This document shows positions 39,901-51,300 of a stretch of 64,000 bases of DNA, one piece after another. Below the pieces are notes generated by a model. That model was not told the DNA's origin and did not search any database. It saw only the letters and a program-made list of their open reading frames with translations. The first letter of the stretch is position 1; every line of letters starts with the position of its first letter. The position numbers were made by a program, and so were the translations under genes. This DNA comes from Mya arenaria (lineage: Eukaryota > Mollusca > Bivalvia > Myida > Myidae), in NCBI RefSeq assembly GCF_026914265.1, contig NC_069127.1, forward strand, positions 23,388,637 to 23,452,636, in the 5' to 3' direction.

Positions 39901-41584
39901 TTTTTTTTTTAAATTTCATTAATTGAAATTTACTTTGAACTTTATTATATCATTAGTTTACCTGTCAAACACATGTCCGAAGACGGGTCGTAACGAAGCC
40001 AGTCTGTACACTGGCATGTATCGTCGATACAAGCCAAATTCGCATTTGCTTGACAATTAGCTGTTATCTCACATGGAGTAACGATTGATGTAGTTGTCGT
40101 GACCAAAGCTGTTGATGTAGACGCCGAAGGTATTGTTGTTATCAAAGCTGTTGATGTCGTCGATGTAGTGGGGGAGTAGGTTGTGCTGGTTGTTGTTGTT
40201 GTGGTGGTGTTAGGTGATGTCATAATGGTGGTCGGTGTGGTACTACTTCTGCTCGTGGGGGTGGATGTAGTTGTTGATGTATGGGTTGTTGTGGTGCTGG
40301 CTGTGATACTTGTTCTGGTTGTGGTGTTTGGTGTTGTTGTGGTGGACGGCGTTGTAATTGGTATGGTTCTCGTTGTGCTTGTGGTGGTGGTCATGGAGGA
40401 AGCTGTTGTCAAACCTGAAAAGGTATGTAAAGTAGCAGTATTATTCAAAATGAAAATATTTCAAATATATGTGAAACACCTTTTTAAAACATTTTTAACT
40501 GGCATATTTAAGCTAATTTTATATGAATGGATTAGATGGAGGAACAATCGGCTAAAAATTGATATTGAACTGCTGCATATAGCTATCTGTCAATTTATCA
40601 TGCCGAAAATAAGAATTTAGGTGTCTGATAATATTTTTTTATCTTTTTTTTTGTATTTATATTTGCTGAGATATAAAAAAGTACTTAAAAACCTTATCTA
40701 ATATATAATATTATTTGTTGAGCTTCGCCATATTTCTCAAGACCTCGACAGGAACATGTTAATCAAAAGTCTTTATCTACCAACCAAAGTCCCGCTAACT
40801 TACAAATTTCTGAACTTGTTGAAATAACACTGTGTATCATATGACAACTCGTGACAGATCCTATATGACCCTCGTATTTTATTAGTGAAACAATAGAGTT
40901 TCTAATTGTTAATGCAGCCTTTATTTTGAATCTTAAAATCAAAGAATAACAAAAGTCCTTATAAACGTACAGTTCAAATGACTGAAAACCTTCAGTAAAA
41001 TATGTAAGTTTTTATTTTATTAAAATTATTTTTTCGAATTCTGACCCTTCAGTGCAAAGATTACTTTCGTTTCATTTGTTCATTTGAAAAATGTCATGAA
41101 TAAGTTTTGCTTTTTCTGCTGCGCAATCAAATAATTACAATTTTTCAAAGTTCACTCCCCGTAGTTTCCGTTTAATAGTTCATTTTAATAAATCATCAGT
41201 AATAATATGGAAGAAATTCATAAACATGTAACTCCTCCATATAACGAAAGGGAGATATGTCAATGTTGTTATTGACGAAATACCTTTCAGTTGGTAATAA
41301 TGTCCATTTCGGTTCAGGCAGCCGTTAGTATCCGAAAATATTGTTTCGAAAATGAAGCAGTCTCTTGAATCAAAATCATAAAAGAAACTTTTGCACATTT
41401 CTGAACGACCGCACTCTCTCGCACAAGACTGCATATTTCGTTTATTGACACAGTTATTAGATGATTGTGAGCAGAGAAATCCATCAAATGAGGGTTTCCT
41501 TTCAAAAACATGTTCGACAACGGTCATAAACACTGGTCTATAAAATCCGCATAACAATTGAAATACAATGAAAGAGTGTCTCAT
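36919..41584 (-). CDS. Secreted PAN / Thr-rich / EB-like / PAN protein
   Basis: Three exons, 41284-41584, 39962-40414 and 36919-37166 (minus strand), join in phase 1 at both junctions to give 333 residues. Exon 1 is a signal peptide (MRHSFIVFQLLCGFY) and a first PAN/apple-like domain (NNCVNKRNMQSCARECG, MCKSFFYDFDSRDCFIF). Exon 2 begins with about 110 residues of Thr-rich, mucin-like sequence, probably heavily O-glycosylated, followed by a Cys-rich EB-like module (CEITANCQANANLAC, DDTCQC). Exon 3 is a second PAN domain ending WDWYTRNCF. No transmembrane segment is seen, so the protein is probably secreted. PAN domains bind proteins or sugars; the ligand is unknown. A broken copy is at 15247-20177 and extra last exons are at 34253-34500 and 60438-60685. 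Confidence 0.82.
38470..39269. mobile_element. Non-autonomous TIR transposon (800 bp) with TA target duplication
   Basis: The ends CTGTGAAATCATTAATGTTC and its reverse complement at the right end form terminal inverted repeats of over 20 bases, flanked by TA (38468-38469 and 39270-39271). The duplicated locus near 17955 has ATCATG-TA-TATTTATT with no element, an empty site that fixes both borders. No transposase frame is present. The TA target suggests mobilisation by a Tc1/mariner-like or similar enzyme, which is inference. Confidence 0.85.
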
Positions 41585-42619
41585 TTTCTCAATCTAATCT
41601 TTGCCGAGTTTGAAACAAGTCAGGCGTTTACATATTCCTGCACTTGTTGCAGTTTACAGAAAATATAGATGAGCTTCCCTTCAGGATAACCTGCCTTAAT
41701 TGGAAGCAATTAGTGCTTTCAGATATTCTCCGTTCGATACAAGATGCATTCGATGGGCGGATCCAATAATTTGCGTCAGAAGAGGCACAACCAGTCAGGC
41801 AAATCTTTCGACGCCACCTACCGATATCAGAACCGAAGTCAGTTATAATTAAGCGTGTTTATGGGGGGTTGTGACTATTTCTTGTCTTAAATGGGGCTTT
41901 CAGGTGTATTGTATTCCTATTTTCTACGATATTGACATAAAATCATATTTAGGGTTTCCTCCACTCACCACTCCTCCCCTAAGTCAACTAGTTAACAATG
42001 CTCTAGCCAATAGAGCAGGAACACTGTTATTGGGTCAACTTCGAGACAAAGAGAGTCTAGAACGAAATGTTTGCAATATATCCACATCATGTTCCCTGTG
42101 GTATGATTGCTTAACTCTGAACGACTCGAGGGTAAGGCACCCAAAGACAATATAACTAACATAACAAACTTCTTTTCATTTTTTGTCAGAAATGTAAAAC
42201 ATGTCCTTATTGAACATTGCCCTACCTGGAATTTAGAATGTGAAAAGTGTAATTGCCTTTTGCATGAGAACGTTATATATATATCAATTAAACGCATTAT
42301 GTGAAGGATATTTCTCTTAGCTTGATCGTGTTTGGTTAAAAGCAACCATTTTTCGTGATAAAATTTATTTTTTAAACAAAGTATAAGCAGAAAAATTACA
42401 TCGATGCATCACTTCTATCAAACTGGTTAACTGTAAACCGTTTTTATAAATAATTTCTGGATGTTTTAGGTTAAAAGGAAACATATTTGTTTTTGTAACA
42501 CAGAGGATATTCTTTTCTTTCAATATGATATCAACCGTTTTTGATCAGGCTTACATTTTTTAGTAATAATTGACAAAAGTTGGGACAAGTGATAGGTTAT
42601 GGCGCCATGCAATCTAGTT

Positions 42620-43660
42620 TAAGTTCCCAGTAGACTCGGCTTCCAGTGAGCTCGTGTATCACTGACCGTTCCAAGGCGGTAATCCAATCATATAACGGTA
42701 AAGCTATTTTGATGAGTGTGTGGTTCGTGTGTGGTGTTTATTTTCGTTTTTAAGGTGTTTATTTGTTTGTTTCTATAGTTTATTGTCGTTTTGTCGCTTA
42801 CGTTTTACCTGTAAGCAGCGTTTTGTTTTGTTTCGTTTTCGTCTCCCAGATTTGTCCCTGTAGTTTGAATTGTATTTCTGTTTCATCGAGTGAACACCGA
42901 AAGTAATAGTTTAACGCATCGAATATTCACATGTTAAAATGTGTACATTCTGTGTTTACGAGATTAAATTAAATTGATATGTTACTGAAACCAACCATTT
43001 TATGCTTAAAATGCATGTAAAATAACGTTCACTTGTATTGTAGTTCAACAGCAAGCGTAATAAACTAATGACAAAGACAAGCTATTCCGGAAAAGACGTC
43101 ATGATATCGTATTCACGATTTATGTGCACTGACAGTTTCACAGTGAGTGACGTCAAGATGGCATTTGACTGCCTTAAAGATGCACTTTTACTCCCAACTA
43201 AAATGTACCACAATTAATACAAATGTTTTGATATACCAAAAACGATGAATAAATGTCGACAAAAGAGATTCTTATGAAGGATACCGAGATAAATTTAAAA
43301 GAAATGTGCAGAAAACATGGTAGATATACCTAAAAGAGACTAAAGTAGATCACAGTTTATCTTTTAGCATTCACCAATCATTAAATATTTTTGCGTTTTC
43401 AGTTATTAAATACACGGTTACAATCGTGTTATCAGTGTTTAATATTTTCCATTAATGCATTATTTAGTAAGAAGATGAAATCTTATAATTCAAAATTTAT
43501 GTTTATCATACATGTGTATGTATTGATTTTGAATAAGAGTGTCACTTTAAAACAGTAAACTATTTATAACATATAATAAACATAGCTTTATTGACCACCG
43601 TAAAGCATAAAAGAAACACACTTATCTTATTTGATGTTTTACTCACCTATGCATGTTTTC
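42620..43660. other. Copy-specific non-coding stretch
   Basis: Left of 42600 and right of 43660 the sequence follows the first segmental copy. Between them it does not match 21080-22250. It contains a dispersed repeat at 43175-43560. No gene is seen. Confidence 0.45.
43175..43560 (+). repeat. Dispersed ~380-bp repeat, copy in unrelated flank
   Basis: CTTAAAGATGCACTTTTACTCCC opens it in full form, and the later blocks (TTATGAAGGATACCGA, CATTCACCAATCATTAAA, GTGTCACTTTA) follow the copies at 12950 and 28345. Because the flanks differ from those copies, its ends can be placed roughly where similarity stops. Confidence 0.6.
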
Positions 43661-44649
43661 CCCATATAACGGCTCAGATGTAAACGATGCTTGGTGTTTT
43701 AATAGGTAATACGGTTTCTGTCGGCCTATTCTTTATTGTTAGAGGAAAGCCTTAATTAATGCATGATCGAAAAGACTGCCATCATGCTAACGGATATCAG
43801 TTATGGTGTATTAGTTTCAGGAAGTCGCAAGCATTACCACCATTAATCAAACACCGCATTATGCGTTATGAAAGTCGCAACAACATGCATGAATAGACAT
43901 GAATTGGTATCAAGTTAAAATAAACATTAATGAATTCCAGACGTATCATTGCTTTGAACAAAGTATTCCCTATTTGGCTAAAATTTAATATCACTAATTA
44001 TTCCTCTGAGAACGTAGCAAGTACAAATTTGTATTTATTAATAAATTATTCATTGAGAAGAATTGGAGAATGAATTTGAGATTATGATTAGCCATAAAAT
44101 ATCTATTTATAATAACATGTTTGTTTCAAACGACGTGAAAAATAAGCTGACTGCTTATTTGCGTATTTGTTTCCTTTGTGCATGTTGTATAAACGCTGGA
44201 AGGCACGCAAACAAAACATAACGCGTTTTAGTGCTTCTATGGACACTTGAAAACTCAAGTCGCATGAACGCGTTTAGTTTTTCCGCTATTCTTGCAAATT
44301 CATATCCGAAATCAGTAACAGAATAATAATTAAGTGAATGTGGTGTTTGAATAATTACTATCGATTTCCTTTTAGATGAAAACTCTTACTAAAGAGGATA
44401 TGTCCTGTTTTTTGGTGGAGGACCAAAAAATAAACCACCAAGTGAAACCAGGAAGAAACATTGTAAATCAATAAATAATTTCATGTTTAAGACGCTAAAC
44501 TTGGCTGTCCGAGTGGAATTTAGCAATTTTGCACCATAGTTATTTTGGACCGTTTAATGCATGGGCTTTCGGTCAACGATTGTAACCTACTTATTCAAAT
44601 TGGTAACTCATCTTGGCTAGTAAATTCATAGCAATTTAGTTTTGTTAAA

Positions 44650-45062
44650 GGGGCTGTCTCACGTATGATAAAACAGCGAAAAAAAAGAAAATTGTTGAAA
44701 ACTGACATAAACTTGGCATCGATGTGTACAATGCATTGAAACTTACTCACTGAAGTACCACAGAGTTTACAAATTATTTAAGTTTAGCAGTTTTTTCGTA
44801 TTTTTCCATTAAAAAGATTACTGGATATGTCTACCAGGTAGAATTCATTCCTTATGCGTGATTGGCTAGTCGGTGTTATCACATGAATTTACCGAGGTAG
44901 GTTGTATAGCTTAATTATGTCACCCGATTAGAATAAGCCTTTGTAGCTCATTGAGTAAGACGCTGGACTTCAATTTTGGCGACGCAGGTCACCGGCGTTT
45001 AATCTTTTAGACATTTCAATAATTTATAACAGTTGAATTTTTATTTAACAGTTTTCAACAAT
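44650..45062 (+). mobile_element. tRNA-like (SINE-like) insertion
   Basis: This stretch has no counterpart at the matching place in the first copy (near 23290-23650). Within it, 44937-45005 resembles a tRNA gene: GTAGCTCATTGAGTAAGACG fits an A box and GCAGGTCACCGGCGTTTAATC a weak B box. The B box departs from GGTTCGAATCC, so it is not a working tRNA. A 14-base inverted pair (ATTGTTGAAAACTG near 44690 and CAGTTTTCAACAAT near 45049) borders part of it. Class is uncertain. Confidence 0.4.
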
Positions 45063-45450
45063 GATTTATTTATTTCACACGGAACAAAAACAACAACCGA
45101 GTTACTCAGGGTTACATGCAACTAATACTTACAATTAAAATTCGAAACGTGATTCGAGCGGTGTCATGCACTATAAACAATACATTGAACGGTTTATGAT
45201 CCAATCAAGTATTTGCTTAGACACATCTAATTTGAATTATGTCTTCATTAAATCTATTTTTGAGCGTTATAAGGAAGTCCAAAAACAATATATTAACTTT
45301 CATTACAAAGTTTTTACTGTGTTTAAAAAGATGCCATCATTTATTTTTATTTTTTAAAACATGATGTTCGTCTAATTATACGAAATTTAATTAGTTACTC
45401 GACCTTCCAAATGCATCTAAAAACCGGAATTACAAAATGCCTCGATCCTA

Positions 45451-46280
45451 CTGGCTGAGAAGCAGTTTCCGACAGTTTTTATACGTTTTTATTGAATTAT
45501 TTATACGTGTTTAAATACCTATTAAAATGGTTCACATTTTAGATAACTACAGCTCAAGCTGCTATTATCGATATATTTTTCACATGTGTGACGTCACATA
45601 TAGTGTATCTAATAGGGGCGCAAAGAGGGAACTTACACTGTTCAGATTAGTTTGTGATGAGAAGCAGTTTCCGACAAATCGAGTGCGGGGCAGATTTAAG
45701 GTGCCTATTATGCGTTTTTATTATTCGTTTATTTAATATACTTAATATAAGACTGTATTAAGAGAAATATTCATTAATTTTTCAGCATTAACGAAAAATT
45801 TAAACCTTAAAATTTACGACAATCAATTCATTCTCAAAATTAGGCAGACACTGAATATCAATGATATTTTGATTCATCTCTGATAGAAACTTGTGTTTGT
45901 ATACATTAAAGTGAATGTGGGTGCGAAACATGAATGACATCAGTGTTCACAAATATGTACACAATGATCATCGATTGTATAAGTCAATTTAGGAAAACCT
46001 TGTAGCTATTCATAGATATGCAAATTAGGTTTACACGCATGCGCAATACGATGCGCGTGCCGATCCCCCACGTGCAAGTTTGTGTACAAAATGAAAAATA
46101 AACATTAAACATTAAATAATAATAAAAGTTTCTTACGTGTCTCGGTAAGAATTTCAACTTTTGATTGCCTAGTTACCATATAGTTGAATTGCAGTACCTT
46201 TTTTATGAAGATCTAAAAAAAGTAAGTGAAAAGGCGATTTGTCGGAAACTGCTTTCCGTCGGAAACTGCTTCTCAACCAG
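45451..46280. mobile_element. Non-autonomous TIR transposon (830 bp) with TA target duplication
   Basis: The left end CTGGCTGAGAAGCAGTTTCC and the right end GGAAACTGCTTCTCAACCAG are inverted repeats with one mismatch, and TA flanks both (45449-45450, 46281-46282). The first copy near 24232 reads CCTCGTTCC-AA-CGAGGCG without the element, an empty site. The motif GAAGCAGTTTCCGAC recurs inside (near 45660 and 46240). The short internal open frame (45527-45736) has no recognised motif, so it depends on another source of transposase. Confidence 0.85.
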
Positions 46281-46649
46281 TACGTGGCGTCAATAGAAAA
46301 TGTTTATTTTTTGTCAGCTGTGAAAATCATTTTTTAATGTTTATTTTTTGTCAGCTGTGAAAATCATTTTCAGTATGTTCTATGATGTCTATTGAATAAT
46401 TTAATAGACACTTAATGATAGTTCACCGTCCAGTTTTTAAGAAATTACATATAACCTTACATTTTTAGCTAATAGAATGCTTACTTATCAATCTTATTCT
46501 TGTAAAAAAAGGCAAAAGCTAAGTTGGATATATTTTTTAAATATACTCATTAATATATTTGCATTTTAATGAAGATATTAACTTTAAACAAAATGTGTGT
46601 AATTTTAAACCAAAAATTTTGAAGAAAGCGCCCCTCGAACACCGTCAAA

Positions 46650-48358
46650 GTGAAAGTTCGCGACCCTTTTTATTATAACATGTAAACTAACTTTGTGGGC
46701 AATTTGATGGCTATATGTTTGACTATCTGTCATTATGTCATTGGTATTCTTAAAATCAGATTTTTCAAAATTATCACCATAATCATCATCAGCAGCAGCA
46801 GCACCAGTATCATCATTTAGCAGCATCAGAAGCAGAAGAAGAGCAGCACCAGCACCTTCACCATTATTACCATCACCACCTCCACCACCACCACCACCAC
46901 CACCACACCCACCAGTTGATTATGAAATACAATGTATTTATTAAAACAAAAACGAATTCAAATATGTTTTGTATATAAAATATTTACATTATCTCTGACT
47001 GAAGCGGCTGCCTTGTGGCAGACATGCCTATCGAATTTGCTCTACAGAAACCGATATAAAAGTTTCATGCAGGCTTGAATTTTTCATAAGAATGACTTTG
47101 TAATTTTCAGTCGTTCCTGCCTGCTATAAATGACAGACTTCTTTTCCTCTCAGGTTGATGTTAAATATGCAATAACGTACGAAATTACTTAAATTTTACC
47201 TACCATTTACGTGAATGTATTTTGTTCGGGACCAGGCTGTTTGTGGCTTTTTAGTGTTAATTTATTTAAAACGAATATTCGTGAGAAAAACATCATCGAG
47301 TTTCCAAATACTACAACGTAAAAATTGAATTATTGACCTATGAAAAGCAGGGAAATACATTCCGTTTCTAAAATTATCATCATCGGTAAAGGCCGATTAC
47401 GTCCGATGTTCGTCACGATCTGTCCCGGCGAGTGGCCATATTAGTCGATTTGACCCGATGTTACCCGGGTTGTTTCACATAACTACTACCTTAACGTCAA
47501 CACAGTTAATAATGGTAAAACCTGTTCTAAATACATTTTAAGATCAAATAGTTAATCTATCACATCAATTTAAATTACTTTTGAATTATATATATTTGGA
47601 ATGCAAATCGTATTTGTCAAACTTCTGTTAACCAACAAACACAGTTTTGAATAATTTTATTGGAAAAATAAAGTATATGTGATTAAAACAGACAAGATTA
47701 ACATCAAACACCAGGTAGCATAACCGTATGTTTGGCAAGTTGAATGTTACGATTAAGTACGCGTGTTCGACTGTATAATTGCTTTGCAAAGTAGCGAGTA
47801 TGTTCGACTCTATATGTTGTATAAGAACCTAACACCATCTCAAAATGCAATGTCTTATTTTTGCAAACGTCATGGAGATGCCACAGCTGCAGTTTTTAAC
47901 AGTGGTTTGGCATGTATTCGTAACAAAATGCTGCAAACATGGTCGAACAGGATTGGAATCAATCCTTTGTTACACGTGACTGTGAACAGAAAAGGTCACA
48001 CTCATATACCTTGAGAAAACATATATGTACAAAAAGATATAACGACATCTGATTAACAATATTCTGTATTGTCTGTGAGCTGCAAGGCATGAAATCAATG
48101 ATCGCGGTAATTATTTGTAGAAAAAGTCGCAATATGAAACAACCAATCAGAAGTCGCGAAATAATAACTTCAACTGGAAGAAATAAAACTTGTATTTTTA
48201 ATCATTCGCGTAAAATTATTAGTTAGGTTTTTTTAATTGAACTTTAATATTTTTTTTATAAAAATGAAGACGTTACATCATAACAGACGGAGGAGTAAGC
48301 GTTTTTTGATTTCGTATCTCTGTTTCAACAGATTTTCCAGATCACTCAAATTTATCAT
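46650..48358. other. Gene-free stretch with simple repeats
   Basis: Simple repeats lie at 46780-46910 (CAT/CAG triplets, then a CCA run at about 46866-46905). A small open frame at 47763-48014 has no motif I know and no splice or regulatory support. The rest shows nothing. Confidence 0.45.
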
Positions 48359-51300
48359 TTATATATGCACATTGTAGTTCCGAGGCGACGACATCACATA
48401 TTCGTACGATGGAGGCTTGGACAGTGTATGGTAGCGCACTTGCATTGTGTGCCCATCATGGGAGGGTAAGAAGCATATCTCCGAATAAGGCGGGGGCGGA
48501 CCGTCGGGTCCGAGATGTGTTTCATCACTCTGCACTTGTTGTGCTGCAAACATGGTGTTTGTAATAGTGTCTGTATTTGACAGCGTTTGCCCACTTTGCT
48601 GTGTTGTGGAAGGCTTACGAAATGTTTTGCAACGGCGACAACAATATGCAAAAGAACAGGTACTGATACAGAAAATAGCTGCCGCCATTGAAGTGTATAT
48701 GATTATCGGAGTGTAGTTTGTTGTGGATTTCCGATTAGCTGAAGGTTCAGGAAAATCTGAAAAATAAAGTTTTTCCAATGAGTTAACACAATTTTTGTGG
48801 AATCAATAAGGAAATCGATTGATAAAGGCTTTATTGTCTGCAAAAAACAGACATTATATTGTTGATTCGAGTTTTACTGCCAAATTATCAGGGATTTACT
48901 AATGAATGGTATACGGTCTGTATGATTCAGCTAAGAAAAGCAACTCCAACAAATAAACATACTTTGAAGAGCAAAAACAGTATCAGTAATAGAATAACTT
49001 CAGAGGAACAAACATAGCGGGCTTAGCATTGATCACGTGCCCACGAAATGCACACGGAACGAGACCTTACATGAACAATCAGAGCAGCCTATGTATCTAC
49101 GAAAGGCACACGAATCAAAACCCAACAAAAAAGTATAACATCCTAAGCATTAACCATGTATCTACGAAAGGCTCACGAATCAAGGCCCAACAAAGAGTCT
49201 CACATCCTAAGCATTTACCATGTATCTACAAAAGGCACACGAACCAAGGCCCAACAAAAACGTCTAACATCCTTAGCATTAACCATGTATCTACGAAAGG
49301 CACACGAATCAATGCCCAACAAAAACGTCTAACATCCTAAGCATTTACCATGTATCTACGAAAGACACACGAATCAATGCCCAACAAAAACGTCTAACTT
49401 CCTAAGCATTTACCATGTATCTACGAAAGGCACACGAATCAATGCCCAACAAAAACGTCTAACATCCTTAGCATTAACCATGTATCTACGAAAGGCACAC
49501 GAATCAATGCCCAACAAAAACGTTTAACATCCTAAGCATTTACCATGTATCTACGAAAGGCACACGAATCAATGCCCAACAAAAACGTCTAACATCCTAA
49601 GCATTTACCATGTATCTACGAAAGGCACACGAATCAATGCCCAACAAAATCGTCTAACATCCTAAGCATTAACCATGTATCTACGGAAGGCTCACGAATC
49701 AATGCCCAACAAAATCGTCTAACATCCTAAGCATTAACCATGTATCTACGGAAGGCACACGAATCAATTCCCAACAAAAACGTCTAACATCCTAAGCATT
49801 TACCATGTATCTACGAAAGGCACACGAATCAAGGCCCAACAAAAACGTTTAACATCCTTAGCATTTACCATGTATCTACGAAAGGCACACGAATCAATGC
49901 CCAACAACGTCCTACATCCAAAGCATTAACCAAGTGTCCACGAAGAGTCAAACGTATCGAGGACAAACATGTACACTATATCATATTTGAAATTGAAGTA
50001 AAATAATCAATTATAAACGCATACGCCCGAGAAAGGTTAGTGAACACTGCAAAGGGTAAACTAAACTGTATACATTACAAAATATACTAGTGACATTTAT
50101 ACTTGTTCTTACTTGTGCCATTAGTTGCTCTAGGCATAAACTGTGTAGATGTACGGATTGCTGAAATAGATGTAAAAGAAATGAATGGAATATCAATGCA
50201 TAAAGAACGTACGCTCTTATGTCCTTTAGTGAAAAAAGTTATACGGTCTTATACCCTTTTTTATTCTAGAGTTGCTTAACAAGTTTTTAGTCGCTATCTA
50301 ACAAATAAAATTGTACCGAAATTCATACAAATACATATAGTGAAATCAAAGATTACTAATAAAAGGCTTTACCGGCCTCACGATTAGACAAATAAATATC
50401 TATTTGCACTTTGCTGCACAAATGAGTGTAAACATGGATATACGTGTTTAAAAATTTCGTTATCTGTTTATATGAAATAACTTAGTTAAGAATCTCAAAC
50501 AAACAAATATACTTTAAAATGCAACCAATATCAGTAAAACAACCATTACAGAACAAGCCTAACAGCTTAAGCATTAACCATGTATCCACGAAAGGCTCAA
50601 GGGTCGAGTTCTACAATGAACAAGCCGGACAGCTTAAGCGTTAACCATGTATCCAAGAAAGGCTCATGGATCGAGATCTTCCATGAACAAGCCTAAAAGC
50701 TTAAGCGTTAACCATCTATCCACGAAAGGTTAACGGATCGAGATCTACCAGAAACATGCCTAACAGCTTAATTAAAACATTAAGCATGTATCCACGAAAG
50801 GCTCACGGATCCAGATCTACCAGAAACAAGCCTTACAGCTTAAGCATTAACCTTGTGCCTCTAATGCGATTCACGATTGACACAGCAGCCTAAGCATTAA
50901 CCATGTGTCCACGAAATTCACACGGATCAAGAAATAACATGCACAAACAAAGCAGCCTAAGAATTTGTCATATGTCCAGGTAATACAAATGGAAAGGGGA
51001 TTAACAATCCTAGCAGCCTAGTTCATTATCCATGTTTCCACGAAACGCAGGAGGATCAAGACCACAGAAACAGAAACAAACTTAAAAGCCTAGGCATTAT
51101 AAATGTGTCGACGAAAGGCACACAATTCAAGCCTTACAGGAACAAGTCTAACGACCTAAGCATGAAACATATGCCCACGAAAAGGCAAATGGATCAAGGC
51201 ACACATGCCATAAACATCACATGACAACATGACTCTAAGTATGTCAATACATATTAGTCGCGTATACAAGAGAGTAGGATCAACACTGATAAGGGTAAAT

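Noticed and set aside
40183..40620. Plus-strand Val-rich frame that looks like a membrane protein
   Set aside because: It is the antisense of the Thr-rich exon 39962-40414, which has matching splice sites and phase on the minus strand.
44937..45005. Functional tRNA gene
   Set aside because: The B box departs from consensus and I could not fold a proper acceptor stem; it fits a tRNA-derived repeat better.
47763..48014. 83-codon plus-strand frame
   Set aside because: It is open from ATG to TGA but has no known motif or paralogue in the window; not enough to call a gene.
49029..49340. Repetitive plus-strand frame over the minisatellite
   Set aside because: 65 is not a multiple of 3, so the frame cannot continue through the array, and there is no start or splice support.
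49030..49935. CRISPR array
   Set aside because: Units are contiguous 65-bp repeats without unique spacers, in an intron of a eukaryotic gene.
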